From assembly GCF_024586455.1 (NCBI RefSeq), contig NC_065919.1, positions 14,734,368 through 14,798,367 of the forward strand: 64,000 nucleotides of DNA. The letters run 5' to 3'. Under the pieces are notes generated by a model. The model made no database searches. It was not told the DNA's origin and was given only the letters and a program-made list of their open reading frames with translations. Below are positions 23,944 to 34,770 of this stretch, piece after piece (the first letter of the stretch is position 1; every line of letters begins with the position of its first letter). Source of the stretch: Bactrocera neohumeralis (taxonomy: Eukaryota; Arthropoda; Insecta; Diptera; Tephritidae). The position numbers and the translations under genes were made by a program.

Positions 23944-24814
23944 ATACATAGTACAAGCAGTTAACACTGTCTTATCTTTCACTGTGTGAAATTATTGTTT
24001 TTGCTACATCTACCAGAACTACCAATTATCGACTTTCTTCTTTTTTCCACTCGGTGCATACCTATCACCAAGAGCAAGAAGTAGTAACAGTTTCCTTCAC
24101 CTGGTTGCACAATTTCATGATATTGCTTCTAGGCTTCATTCATTCCGTATAGCTTTGAAATACCTATGCACTAGTTCTCAATCAACTCAATGGCTCATTG
24201 AACAAATATAATCCGCTTCTGGTACTCATTAGTCAGTGATGAATTGAGTAATACGGCTGATTTCATACCGAAGTCCATGCGCCTTTTGTTGTTGTTAAAT
24301 GATTGATAAATGCTCATAAAAGCACAGACAATAAATAATTGATTAGATCATTCAGGTACGCATTCAGTATGTTCCACACATTCCACTACAGTCGTGTTGT
24401 TAGTCACAATGAGTTCATTGTTGTGTATCGCATAATAACTGTATACTCTTTTTTCGTGTGTAAATACTAAGATTGTATGACAAACGGCTTTTTGGTTGTA
24501 TATACATATATGTATGTAATAAATTTACATAAAATACACGCGCTCATATAGTTAATCTACTAAATGGTCTATGATTTTAAATTAATTGCAGGGTTACGCT
24601 CTAATTGTTTTCGGTCTCATACCGCAACTAAGTTGGCTTCTTATTAGTATTGAGTCAAGCTAAAATTTCTCTTTCATCTCTATTCTTTATCGTCAACTTT
24701 TCTTCCGTTGAATCTTCCTTTGAAACCCAGTTTATGAGTTCAAAATGCAGTACATTCTACAAACTTCTTCACTGCAATTATGGTTAGAAATGGGGATCTA
24801 ACATAATTCCGGTC
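23944..24814. other. AT-rich noncoding DNA
   Basis: No recognised gene or repeat. Short (TATG)n-like and TATATACATATATG tracts are present near 24499-24517. Confidence 0.45.
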
Positions 24815-25800
24815 CAATGAATGAGTCAGGATTGGGAAAGACCTCTCCGAGCGGTTCGATACCAAACGAGGTTTGAGACAAGGCGACTTCCTTTCATGCG
24901 ACTTCATCGTTCTACTGCTAGAGAAAATAATTCGTGCTGCAGAGCTTAATTGAACAGGTACAATCTTCTATAAGAGCGCACAGCTGCTGGCGTACGCCGA
25001 TGATATTGATTGATATTGATTGATATGAAATTGGCCTCAAGATCAGCGGCGTCAGTTCTGCTTTTTCCAGACTGAATATGGAAGCGACGAAAATGGGTCT
25101 AGTAGTGAACAAGGGCAAGACGAAATATCTCATGTCATCAAACAAACAGTCGTCGCACTGTCGACTGGGATCTGACGTCACTGTTGACAGTCATAACTGC
25201 AAAGTCGTAGATTATTTCGTCTATCTAGGAACCAGTATTAACAGCAACAACAATGCCAACGTCGAAATCCAACGCAGAATATCTCTTGCCAACAGGTGCT
25301 ACTTCGGACTGAGTAGGCAATTGAGAAGTAAAGTCCTCTCTGGACGAACAAACACCAAACTCGACTACAAGTCACTCATCATCTCTATCCTGCTATATGG
25401 TGCAGGGACATGGACGATGACAACATTCGATGAGTCGATATTACGAGCTTTCGAGAGAAAGGTTCTCTGGCAGATTTATTCGATGGAAAGAAAAGCTGTA
25501 CGAGATGTACATTGATATAAGTAGTTCATCGAATTAAGAGACAGCGGCTACGTTGGCTATATCATGCCGTTCAAATCCAGCTCTGAGAGTATTCGACGCA
25601 GTACTCGCCGGGGGAAGCAGAGAAGGAGGAAAACCTCCACTCCGTTGGGAAGACCAGGCGCAGAAAGACCTGGCTACACTTGGCATCTCCAATTGACGCC
25701 AAATAGCTAAAAAGAAGAACGACTGCCGCGCTGTTGTAAACTCAGCTATAACCGCGTAAGCGATATCTACTACGTCAATAAAGAAGAAGATATGTATCTG
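24815..25800 (+). mobile_element. RT-type LINE 3' half
   Basis: A 5'-truncated non-LTR retrotransposon. It opens with the reverse transcriptase palm (IGKDLSERFDTKRGLRQGDF, then CDFIVLLLEKIIRAAE, LLAYADDIDI with the catalytic Asp pair at about 24990), followed by a small deletion. A clean frame at 25078-25515 reads MEATKMGLVVNKGKTKYLMS, VTVDSHNCKVVDYFVYLGTS, EIQRRISLANRCYFGLSRQL, LLYGAGTWTMTTFDESILRA, FERKVLWQIY. Downstream, in other frames, are RRRGKP-like text and the terminal DCRAVVNSAIT followed by AATAAAGAAGAAG at the 3' end. It cannot be active because it lacks the endonuclease and N-terminal RT. Confidence 0.9.
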
Positions 25801-26994
25801 TTCAATAACGATATAAGATATATAGATAGAAATTAATTGAGGTTTTGTACTGCGAACTATGGTCTATTGTGTTCTCTCCCATATCAAATATGGTCACAAA
25901 GGTTCAGCACTCTGAACAATTCCAGACGCTTGCTGGGCGCGATGGAGGTGATGTGATGCCTTTTTACTTAGACGGATCCAAGTGCTTTGAGCCTGTTTCT
26001 ACAAATTGCTAGGCAATCTAGAATTAGGTGTTCTGGAGTTTCCGGTTCCATATCGCAAAACTGTCAGTTTGCACAAGAGGCTGTGCCTATGTTGGACAAG
26101 TGTTTTTGATCCTGCAGTGCACAGTATAGAGCGGGACAAGGTGACGAAATGTGTCTCGAGGGAAGTTGATCATATTTCTAAACCTTGCTGGGTTGTAAAC
26201 TCTCAATTGCTGCTTGGCGTGGCGCATTTCTGTTGCCTGCTGCCAGTGCCGTTCTCTTCCCACTCTCTTCTCCGTGCGGGGCAATTCCTTTATGATGTGA
26301 GACCCCACCGCAGTGGCGGTTCAGCCTTACTATACGCTCCTTCACTAATAGCGATTTGACTTCATAAGCTAAGATCGCTGAGTATAGCGATACTGGTTGC
26401 GATAGTTCTATAGAAGATTAGTTCTATAACTATATTATTGACGCTCTTTCTATTAACGACACTATTCCTATTAAACTTTTTATATAAGGAACATTAAAAT
26501 AGTTTATCCACAACTTGCCGCACTTATGTCTATACGTACAATATGTTCATACACCTGTGTAGGCACTAGTGTTCCAATAAGCACGTACATATGTACAATA
26601 AATGATGGTGTTTATGAGTTTTGTGTAGCAATTATCAAAACAATTATATTTTGCATTAAAATGCATATGAAATTCTCACCTAAACTCATATGTAGTTATA
26701 GGGTGCCACAGCACGTTGCATGAAACGTCGGTCAATACATACTATTCATTTGAAAAAGAATAGGGAGTTTATTCAGATTATCTGGTTAATTCTTCGTTGA
26801 TATGATTTCTATGCTGTGTTCCACAATTCAGCCTCTCAAATTTTGACTTAAAGAGTTATTTTTTGGATGAAATCAGACGTAATGAAACTCAAGAGCAACA
26901 GAGAATGAGTTAAGAGCAGTCTACAAACAATTGAAAATGTAGAAGGTTGGAATAGTCATAACGGAATAGCAAGGTATATTTTATGTCGAAACCT
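25801..26994. other. Noncoding; one unassigned open frame
   Basis: An open frame at 26006-26359 (plus, 117 codons) and its antisense 26308-26087 have no domain I can name. The sequence around 25930-26110 has balanced composition and might be another old LINE piece, but this is not supported. 26360-26990 is AT-rich with no feature. Confidence 0.35.
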
Positions 26995-27665
26995 ATTTAA
27001 CCCCTTATGTATGGCGACGAAAGCAATTCATCTGGAAGCCGTAAGTGATTCATCAAAAAATATCTGCATACCTTACAACAAAGGTACAAATGGAAACTAC
27101 CGATTTGTGTTGATACAAAATTAGACTTCTCATCCAGCTAAATGGCCCTTGGGAAAAATTACTGAATGACATAAAAAATACGATGGCATGGTGAGAGTTG
27201 TAACCATTCAGACACAAGATAGTACTGTGAAAAGGCCTATCAGTAAAATATTTTCACTCTACTCGGAAGAAGAAAGAAAACAGTTTCTAGCAAGACAACA
27301 CAAAATCGTATAAAAGCAGTGATAACGTTGCAGCAGATTGTTAACATTTACTGCAAAGACAATGAAAACGTACATAACGTCATCAATAATGATTTGTTAT
27401 ATGGACGATCTCATGACTGGAGATCATACTATTCAAGAATGTAAAGCAATTGCGGGAGAAATTGATGTAAGCTTTACAGAGTGCAGGATTACATTTGAGA
27501 ATTTTCTCATATCAATAGTATAAAATAGTGTCGAAATAATTGATGAGCATACACGGAAGGATAATGAAATTATTCGAATCGAGGATATGGATTCAGTATA
27601 CTTGACGGTGGAAATATGTCGCTTAAGGGTCACCCCTTGGCACCAACGCAACTCAATTTTCATAA
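26995..27665 (+). mobile_element. BEL/Pao LTR-retrotransposon remnant
   Basis: Two pieces of a Pao-type polyprotein. At 27011-27313 is the integrase C-terminus in one frame: ATKAIHLEAVSD (the conserved T-K-A-hydrophobic-H-L-E block), then WPLGKITE, KYDGMVRVVTIQTQD, VKRPISKI. At 27338-27523 is a piece of reverse transcriptase: ICYMDDLMTGDHTIQECKAI, where YMDD is the catalytic box. In Pao elements reverse transcriptase precedes integrase, so the order here is inverted, implying two elements or a rearrangement. Stops and large deletions are present. No LTRs were identified. Confidence 0.72.
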
Positions 27666-28515
27666 AAACTGTTAGCCCTCACTGCTCTCTTTTCTCACCA
27701 GAACGTCATATGGACAACAGTTTTCTTAACTTAAAATGTTCGCATGAAACATTGCTATCTCCTGAAATCGGTTGTTGTAACACCCTATATTTGCAAATCT
27801 ACGCTTATAGTTAGTATGATGGTATGTAAGTGCAGCTGTGTGCAATTTGTATAAAATGTAACATTTGCGTGAACAAATCGAACGAAATTAATTATAATAT
27901 AAATTGTTTACGGAAAGTGCATTTTACCCACACACATTTATACGAGTACATATGTATATATTTACACAGGCATGCATTATTTCCTTTATTTGTAGGCAGA
28001 TCGATTTAATATGCATTAACGCGCAATAATCGCTTTTAGGCATTGTTGTTGTGGTTTTATTTCTATTATTATTATGAATTTATCTGATTTCAGGGGCTTT
28101 TGTTTGGTTTTCCTATGTAAAATGTGTGCTTAAAATTACAAATCGAAGGATTATGAGTAAATTGTCGCATTTCTATTAAATTTGTTTGGCAAACGTGTGA
28201 AAGTATGAACACAAAAACAAACAAACAATTTTGCAGAAAATGAAATGCACAGACAATTTTTGGCATATGCACCTTTGAATTTCGATGGACAAAACTTGAC
28301 AGATATTAATACATACACGCAAATACATAAGTATGTTGTGACAAGAGCTTACAATTTTGATGGAATAATTGTAATTTTATATGTGGTAAATATTTGATTA
28401 TTATTAAAAAAAAAAAAAACAAACAAAAAAAACAACAAAATCATGCTTTAAAATGGATGTTAAATTAGGTTGACAGAAGCTTATCACAAACACAAAATAT
28501 TTACAAAACTTTTCA
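27666..28515. other. AT-rich noncoding DNA
   Basis: No gene is recognised. TACATATGTATATA runs, (TTA)n near 28058-28076 and poly-A at 28405-28433 are present. Confidence 0.45.
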
Positions 28516-28610
28516 TGGCAGCTATATGCTAAGCGATTCGATCTGAACAGTTTCTTCAGAAGTGTCATCATTCTTTTAGGCAGTAACCAAAAAAAAAACA
28601 TCGAATAAAA
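28516..28610 (-). repeat. DINE-like internal unit, left flank of nested element
   Basis: CATGGCAGCTATATGC followed by GATCTGAACAGTTTCTTCAG is the DINE-like unit in minus orientation. The last 60 bp (28551-28610) recur at 29425-29488 on the far side of the next element. Confidence 0.6.
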
Positions 28611-29423
28611 CAAGTAAGGAAGGGCTGTCACCGAACATTTTATACTCTCGCATGATTGATAATCGGAATCCGTCATTTACATATTTTATATGTATTTGTG
28701 TAAAGTTTTATATCATCATTATTAATGTACTATAATTAAAGAGAAAAAAGATGGAATTCAAAATATCATATTGGAAATATGTTAGTGAATACATTTTAAA
28801 ACAGGGTGTTAAGAAAAATTATATACCGAATTTCATTGAAATAGGTCTAGTAGTTCCTGAGATATGGTTTTTGGTCCATAAGTGGGCGAGGCCACGCCTA
28901 TTTTCAATTTTTAAAAAAAGCGTGGGTGCAGCTTCCTTCTGCAATTTCTTCCGTAAAATTTAGTGTTTCTGACGTTTTTTGTTAGTCGGTTAACGCACTT
29001 TTAGTGATTTTCAACATAACCTTTGTATGGGAGGTGGGCGTGATTATTATCCAATTTCTTCCAGTTTTGAACTGTATATGGAAATGCCTGAAGGAAACGG
29101 CTCTGTAGAGTTTGGTTGACATAGCTATAGTAGTTTCCGAGATATGTACAAAAAACTTAGTAGGGGGCGGGGCCACGCCCACTTTTCCAAAAAAATTACG
29201 TCCAAATATGCTCCACCCTAATGCGATCCTTTGTGCCAAATTTCACTTTAATATCTTTATTTATGGCTTAGTTATGACACTTTATAGGTTTTCGGTTTCC
29301 GCCATATTGTGGGCGTGGCAGTAGGCCGATTTTGCCCATTTTCGAACCTAACCGTCTTAGATAGAAATACGTGAGTTTCATCGATATCAATTTTTTTACT
29401 CAAGTTACAGCTTGACGGACACG
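28611..29423 (-). mobile_element. DINE-1/helentron-like element, 5'-broken copy
   Basis: The reverse complement aligns along its length with 10370-11232. It starts on the plus strand with CAAGTAAGGAAGGGCT..GTCACCGAACATTTTATACTC, the family's terminal motif read backwards. Internal landmarks in the same order include GGAGGTGGGCGTGATTATTA, GTAGGGGGCGGGGCCACGCC and GTTACAGCTTG. The copy ends exactly where the (TCCG)n microsatellite lies in the 10.2 kb copy, so the 5' terminal block is missing. The open frames within it are shared with the 10.2 kb copy and are artefacts. Confidence 0.8.
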
Positions 29424-29424
29424 G

Positions 29425-29700
29425 TTTCTTCAGAAATGTCATCATTCTTTTAGGCAGTAACCCAACCAAAAAAAGAAATCGAATAAAAAAATTTTCCATA
29501 CGAGCACTCTACTCCGATCGTTCAGTTGTTTTGCATCTATATGCTATAGAGGTCAAAAATCGGCCGTTCCGACAAATAAAAAGTTTCTTGTTGAGAAAGA
29601 GGCAGCTGAAAAATTTCACATAGATATTTCTAAAACTAAGAACGATATCTCTAAAACTGAGTCCGCATATATACGGACGGTTGGGTATGGCCAAATCGAA
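29425..29700 (-). repeat. DINE-like internal units, right flank
   Basis: Continues the unit cut at 28610: TTTCTTCAGAAATGTCATCA.., AAATTTTCCATACGAGCACT, CCGATCGTTCAG, GCATCTATATGCTATAG. Together with 28516-28610 it looks like an outer DINE-like copy into which the 28611-29423 element was inserted. Confidence 0.55.
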
Positions 29701-29711
29701 ATATACATATA

Positions 29712-29975
29712 CATTAGGTTGGTTCAAAAAAATTTTTGATTTTTTTTTCAACTCTTACCCGCTGAAATGTTAGTGATTGACAAACAAAAAATCTTCCTTC
29801 AAGCTAGGCGCTGCAGCTTAACTCTAAGCGGTCGCTATTTTTTTTAGGTTCCCATACATTTAACATAGGAATTTTCGTTTTTTCATTCAAACTAAAATTT
29901 CACCAACTAATTTTCGTTTCTCAAAAATAACCATCACATATTCAGAAAGTACACCTTTCAAACTTTAAAAATTTC
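29712..29975. repeat. MITE copy 2 (ATTAGG end), 3'-truncated
   Basis: Matches 23647-23910 nearly base for base after the first 40 bp: CAACTCTTACCCGCTGAAAT, GCTGCAGCTTAACTCTAAGC, GGTTCCCATACATTTAACAT, CACCAACTAATTTTCG. The left end is ATTAGGTTGGTTCAAAAAAA. The right inverted end is missing, replaced by unrelated sequence from about 29976. Confidence 0.75.
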
Positions 29976-31136
29976 TGCGACAAATTTTGATTATCTCAAT
30001 TAGACGACTAAATATGATGATTTGAAATTTGAAATTTTTTCAATAAAGATAAAAAAAGTTTCTGAGAATAAGTCGCGAATCATTTGATTATAGCAATAAG
30101 AATACTCACCATTAAAAGTCAGCAGAATTCGCAGATAACTGTACCTGTAAAAAAAGAATAAAACATTTAAGAATACTATTATTTAGAATAAAAAAAGCTT
30201 AAAGTTCAGTATTACAACAGCAACTTAAGCTAAAAGTAAATCTACATAATATTAATTTAAAACTTATATTTTACCTATGTTTAGGGGTTTCAAAAAATCG
30301 ATTCTTTTTATTGTCTTATTAAACTCTGCAACACCTCTAGAATATTGTCTCAAATTTTCAAGTTGACCTGAGTACTACTCTCAGAGATACAACCTTGGCC
30401 GCCCGAGGATAGCTAGGCTAAGACCGCCGTTTTTTAACTCGTTATTCTCGAAACTATGTTTTTAAAGTCAGTTGGCAAGATGTTTTGGGAACTACTCCAC
30501 CGATCTTCATGAAATTTTACACAGATCCTAACTCGCTGATACATTAGTAATTTTTGATTTTTGTTATAAAGAATATATAAATCCTAACAAGAACAAAAGA
30601 ATTGTAAATTTTGTCTGTGAAGTCATCTAAGGCTTACGAACGACCTGTTTTGACCGGTTGGAGCATAGCGAAGCATGAAGCATCTAATACTAGATGAATA
30701 CCTTGGTGTGAGCTTGAAAGTAGCTGATTAATAAGTATTATGCTGGGACTGTTTGCGTGTAGCGGTTCAAAATCTCATGGCAACAAGTTTTGGCACGTTT
30801 CTGGATTTTAGCCGCCTAAAGAAAGGTCAATTCCGAAAGCTAAATTTGTGGAAATCGTAAAATTATGAATTGTGTCATCGCGCTCTTTTAGAGCACTCAA
30901 GAATTTTTGTGATGGACTTTTCCATGAAAGATGTACTAGCGGAGTTTTGACATAACTTGCCGAAGATTATAATGAGTTGATATCGTCGATTATCATCGCT
31001 CTCGGTCGGTTGTTGGTTCGATTCACTACTCTGCAAAATTTGATAAATAGTAGACAATTATTAAAACAGAACCCTTTCAACCTCTAATACGGAAAATTTG
31101 AAAATTTTTTCTCCTATGGACTAAATAATATAATAT
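29976..31136. other. AT-rich noncoding DNA
   Basis: No gene recognised. From 30287 (tttcaaaaaatcgattctttttattg..ctctgcaacacctctagaatattg) to about 30560 the sequence reads like an old non-autonomous repeat, but ends could not be set. Confidence 0.4.
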
Positions 31137-31262
31137 ATATTAGAGCAGATCGATTTACAAGAGCCCAAAAAAAAAATCTTGTACTTGTATGAAGGAAATG
31201 TTCTATGTGTTCTATGGGCTATTCTGAACAACTTTGCCTAAGAGACTCTGGGTCTAGAATCG
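31137..31262. repeat. Long-TIR foldback family, solo left arm
   Basis: ATTAGAGCAGATCGATTTAC, then GAAATGTTCTA, then CTGAACAACTTTGCCTAAGA and GACTCTGGGT match the left arms of the elements at 9762 and 36279. The other arm is absent; LINE sequence follows directly. Confidence 0.7.
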
Positions 31263-31264
31263 GT

Positions 31265-32165
31265 TTTTGGTCCATTCACCTTCAACTCTTCGCTGAGAAC
31301 TGCGCAGCAAAATCGGCGGAACGACTACTGGCTGCAGGAGAATTTACATATAGAACCTTCGGGCATAGCCTGGTGGGTAATGGCAGTTGGGTAAACACCG
31401 TCTACATGATCCCACTTTTCAATTGGGAAATAAGGTTCTAAGTAAACATAGAAAAAGATGGCTGGCATAAAGGTACACGCGACACTCTAAACATCTATAC
31501 GTATGGCTCGAAAATGGACGATGGAGTTGGTGCGGGAATATACTCTGAAGAGCTGGGCATAGGACGTCGAAGGCAGGACACAAAGGCGTCGAAGACAATG
31601 AAATAGCGGACGAGATGCCAAGAATGGTGTACGGCTGACTACCGAAAACGTGATCCACATTGGTAAACCCATGCTTTGTCTATACGATCTCGGGAGAAAA
31701 GCATAGTAAATAAAATCAAAATCCGATGGAACGAGCTACCTGCGTCCAAAACTGCAAAAATCATGCGTAAAACGGTAGATCAGCAGTACAAAAAATTCCT
31801 ATTGGCACTCCATAGAGGAGACTGTAGGAACATAATGGAAATACTAACTAGTCACTGTATGATGGCGACACACGCCCGCAGGATTGGGCTGACAGAACGA
31901 GAAGACTGCAGAAAATGTCTAGAACAAGGCAGCAGGGAAACAATGAAGCATCTCTTGTGCACTTGTCCTACAAGACTACGCTTTAAGCAGCTGGGCTCCC
32001 CACGGTATGATACACTGGAGGAGGTATCGATGGTGAGGCCGCAGAGTCTGTTAAAATTCGCGTCAAGCGCAGGCATCCAAAAGGATGAACTCTATCTGCT
32101 ATCGCAAAGGACCAAACTAGGCTATGTGTGGCTTATGGGCCTACCAGGTTAACCTAACCTAACCG
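31265..32165 (+). mobile_element. RNase H-type LINE 3' part with (TAACC) tail
   Basis: Relic of a LINE whose ORF2 ends in RNase H plus a Cys/His motif. Upstream is AAKSAERLLAAGEFTYRTFG. RNase H begins IYTYGSKMDDGVGAGIYSEE (Asp replaced by Tyr in the TDGS box), is internally deleted, and resumes GHKGVEDNEIADE (31585 region). A clean frame at 31676-32152 reads KIKIRWNELPASKTAK, FLLALHRGDCRNIMEILTSH, DCRKCLEQGSRETMKHLLCT, CP, SPRYDTLEEVSMVRPQSLL. The CxxC-H-C pattern is the usual LINE C-terminal motif. The 3' tail AACCTAACCTAACC follows the stop. The type (R1/LOA/I) is inferred. Confidence 0.88.
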
Positions 32166-32878
32166 AATATACATACTTACATACATGATATGTACATTTC
32201 AGCGAGAACAACATTTTGCCGCCACACATACAACTAAATATGAAATTGTATATATGTATGTAGTGCAAATATGCAAATTTATGCAGTGGTCAATCAAACA
32301 ACAACAACAACTACAAATTCCCGTCGCTTATTTATATGCTTGAAGCGATGCCAGATTTCATACGATTTGTTTGCATAACGGTTAATTCAATATTCGTTGT
32401 ATTTATTTACATGTTTATTACCTCGCGGGTGTTGCCATATTTTTAGCGAAACAAAAGCACATATAAATTTTAAATTAGCTACATTTGGCATTTAAAGGTT
32501 GCCACAGCTGCGTTTAAGGCGCGCCAATGTGCATTCTACTTACGGGAATGCAAAGCGCATAAGTCATTGCTGTTGTTGCACTTGCAACGCACACACAACA
32601 CCCACACACGCGCAGCGACTAATGCGCCTGACATGCATACTTGAATATCGCGCTTGCTCGCTCATTACTTACACAGTTAGATTAATAATTTACAATTTCG
32701 CACGTGCCACGACACTTGAACACCCTTACGTGGCAATAGAAAATAGAAAAATAGAAGAAAACGAAAAAATAAATTGCAGTAAAATAGAATTTATGACAAA
32801 AGCTGACACTTGAGCAAAACTCAAAGCTCAACGCATGCACGCTCATCCATTTGTAATGCGCGCTTGCTCGCTTTCTGT

Positions 32879-32900
32879 AAGTGTGTGTGTGTGTGTGTGG
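32879..32900. repeat. (GT)n microsatellite
   Basis: Uninterrupted GT dinucleotide run of about 20 bp. Confidence 0.9.
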
Positions 32901-33337
32901 TTTTGCCATTTACTGTGTCTGTGTGTGTGGCATTAGTATGACTAACAGGTGCTGATGATTCTTGAAACTTTAGACAAGTCAACCAGGCGTTGCCGAGACA
33001 AGTCTTAATGAATTTCTCTCGGGTTTTAATTACTTGTAGACGCGTTTAGCTGTAATTCTGTGAGTTGAATTGCAAATTCTCACTTTGCCACCACTTACGT
33101 AAGCACAGTTTATGGTGAAAATTTGTGAAATTTCATTTATGGTTGCACCACTAAAATGATGATTTGTAACTCCATCTGTTTAGGGGTATACACTCTTGTT
33201 CCTATTTTTTTTAAATACCATGGATTTTGAATGAGTGGCAACCTTTTACAAAAATTTATTGTTTTTTTTATTATTTTCTGATTTTAAAAAATTTATGAAT
33301 GCTACAAGAAATTTCCAGTTCACACACCCAAAGTAGT

Positions 33338-33396
33338 TTCTCCTCTCTCCTCTCTCTCTCTCTCTCTCTTTTCGGAGCATCCGAGAGAGAAAAGTA
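33338..33396. promoter_or_regulatory. CT tract with inverted GAGAGA, possible GAGA-factor site
   Basis: A run of TC dinucleotides (33341-33369) ends in TTTTCGGAGCATCCGAGAGAGAAAAG, so CTCTCTTTTCGGA and TCCGAGAGAGAAAAG form an imperfect hairpin around GCA. Long CT/GA tracts bind GAGA factor in flies; function here is speculative, since no promoter is seen nearby. Confidence 0.3.
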
Positions 33397-33994
33397 TAGC
33401 GGGAGTGGGAGTAGGTAAAGTAAATGATCTAGGAAGCCTAGCACAGTTTGGTAATTTATATTATAGTAACTTCATATACTATAAAGATAACTGTTTTCGA
33501 GAATTTTTACTGAAGAATACAGTAGCAATTTGGATTCCAAACAATCAGTTAGTAAAAGTGACACTCACTTGACACAAGCGTAAAGATTTTTTTTATTTTT
33601 GCGTAGAATCTTACCGTTACATACTTGGAGAGACTTTCTGAAAGGTGTCTAAGATCCAATTTTTCAATTACCGTTCCCACGACTGTCGGGTCTACGAAAC
33701 CGGAACGGACCTGGATTTTTCTCCGGCCAAGAACTGTCAACTTGGCAGAATTCTAAACCAACAATAACAACCAATTTTCTGAATACCAAGCGTAAAAATA
33801 TTCGTTTTTTAACCCACCGACTAAAATTTCGTTAAAAGTCAACTGTTTTTAAGCACGACTTTTTGTAGACGTTTGGATCTTTTCTACCGTAGATCTTTAT
33901 ATCTTATAGTAAATAAATTTTGTTTTTGAGTTTCATTCGCGAGAAGGCGTGAATCACTGTAGCAAAGAAGGACCACTTTTAGCGTCGTCAGAGA

Positions 33995-34615
33995 TTTTCT
34001 TCTTTATTGGCGTAGACACCGCTTACGCGGTTATAGCCGAGTTTACAACAGCGCGCCAGTCCTACTTCCTTTTCGCTGTTTGGCGCGAATTGGATATTCC
34101 AAGTGTAGTCATGTCCTTCTTTCTGGTCTTTCCAACGGAGTTAAGGTTTTCCTCTTCCTATGCTTCTCCCGGCGGGTATTGCGTCGAATACTCTCAGAGC
34201 AGGAGTGTTTTCGTCCATTCGGACGATATGACCTAGCCTACGTGGCCGCTGTCTCTTAATTCGCTTAACTATGCCAATGTCAGTCCATCATTCCACCGAA
34301 TGCGTTATTCGGCGAAGATCTTTTCTTTCGAAAACTCGTAATGTTGACTTGTCCATGCTTCTGCACCATATAGCAGAACGGGGATGATTTGGGACTTGTA
34401 GAGATTGATTTTTGTTCGTCGGGAGAGGTCTTTACTCCAAGAGTTATTCTGCGTTGGATTTTGAGGCTGACATTGTTGTTGCTGTTTATACTGGTTCCAA
34501 GATAGACGAAATTATCTACGATTTCGAAGTTAGGAGGATGGAGTCATGTGTTGGTTCCAAGATAGACGAAATTATCTACGATTTCGAAGTTATGAGGATG
34601 GAGTCATGTGCGGAA
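33995..34615 (-). mobile_element. RT-type LINE 3' fragment
   Basis: The reverse complement matches the C-terminal part of the LINEs at 24.8 and 41.9 kb. The plus-strand landmarks read backwards: TTCTTCTTTATTGGCGTAGA (3' terminus), CTTTCTGGTCTTTCCAACGG (KDQ motif region), CTTTCGAAAACTCG (VFERK). Near 34600-34490 the minus strand gives NFEIVDNFVYLGT twice because of a 60-bp tandem duplication. Degraded, no long frame. Confidence 0.8.
34491..34610. repeat. 60-bp tandem duplication inside a LINE fragment
   Basis: Two head-to-tail copies (34491-34550 and 34551-34610) differ at two bases: TGGTTCCAAGATAGACGAAA, then TTATCTACGATTTCGAAGTT, then GAGGATGGAGTCATGTG. The 60-bp size preserves the frame. 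Confidence 0.9.
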
Positions 34616-34770
34616 GTTAACGCAAGTGAGGAAAGTTCTCTGAGAACGATTCTTTTACATACTATGTGGCGCTCACAACTTCCCGTCTTAGACCAAGTGT
34701 CCTCTGAGTAGCAAAAGAACATCAGCTTGAGGGCGAGCTAAAGTGAAAATCCCTCACTAGGGTTTTGGGC
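34611..34770 (+). repeat. Repeat module shared with 39797-39960
   Basis: Shared blocks: GGATGGAGTCATGTGC (partly before this start), ACGCAAGTGAGGAAAGTTCT, AACGATTCTTTTACATA and GAACATC.GCTTGAGGGCGA. Each copy has internal segments the other lacks. Both copies lie at the end of minus-strand LINE sequence. Identity unknown. Confidence 0.55.

Larger units (their letters stand above)
32166..33994. other. Noncoding DNA with microsatellites
   Basis: No gene recognised. (GT)n lies at 32881-32900 and a CT tract at 33338-33370 (see separate entry). The minus-strand open frame 33740-33549 (VRSGFVDPTVVGTVIEKLDL) looks protein-like but I cannot assign it. Confidence 0.4.

Noticed and set aside
24838..24860. 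GCGGTTCGATACC resembling a tRNA B box
   Set aside because: It codes for SERFDT in the LINE reverse transcriptase, and no A box or cloverleaf is present.
25078..25515. A 145-codon open frame that could be taken for a host gene
   Set aside because: The text is the C-terminal part of a LINE reverse transcriptase, matching the copies at 19.3 and 41.9 kb, with LINE sequence in other frames on both sides.
26006..26359. A 117-codon open frame with no transposon match
   Set aside because: No domain, no conserved motif, no splice or promoter context; an antisense frame is open too. Left unassigned.
32149..32162. Telomere repeat island
   Set aside because: Only about three CCTAA units directly after a LINE stop codon; a LINE tail explains it.
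33300..33400. CRISPR-like or short tandem array
   Set aside because: Only a CT microsatellite; no regular repeat-spacer structure anywhere in the window, and the DNA is eukaryotic.
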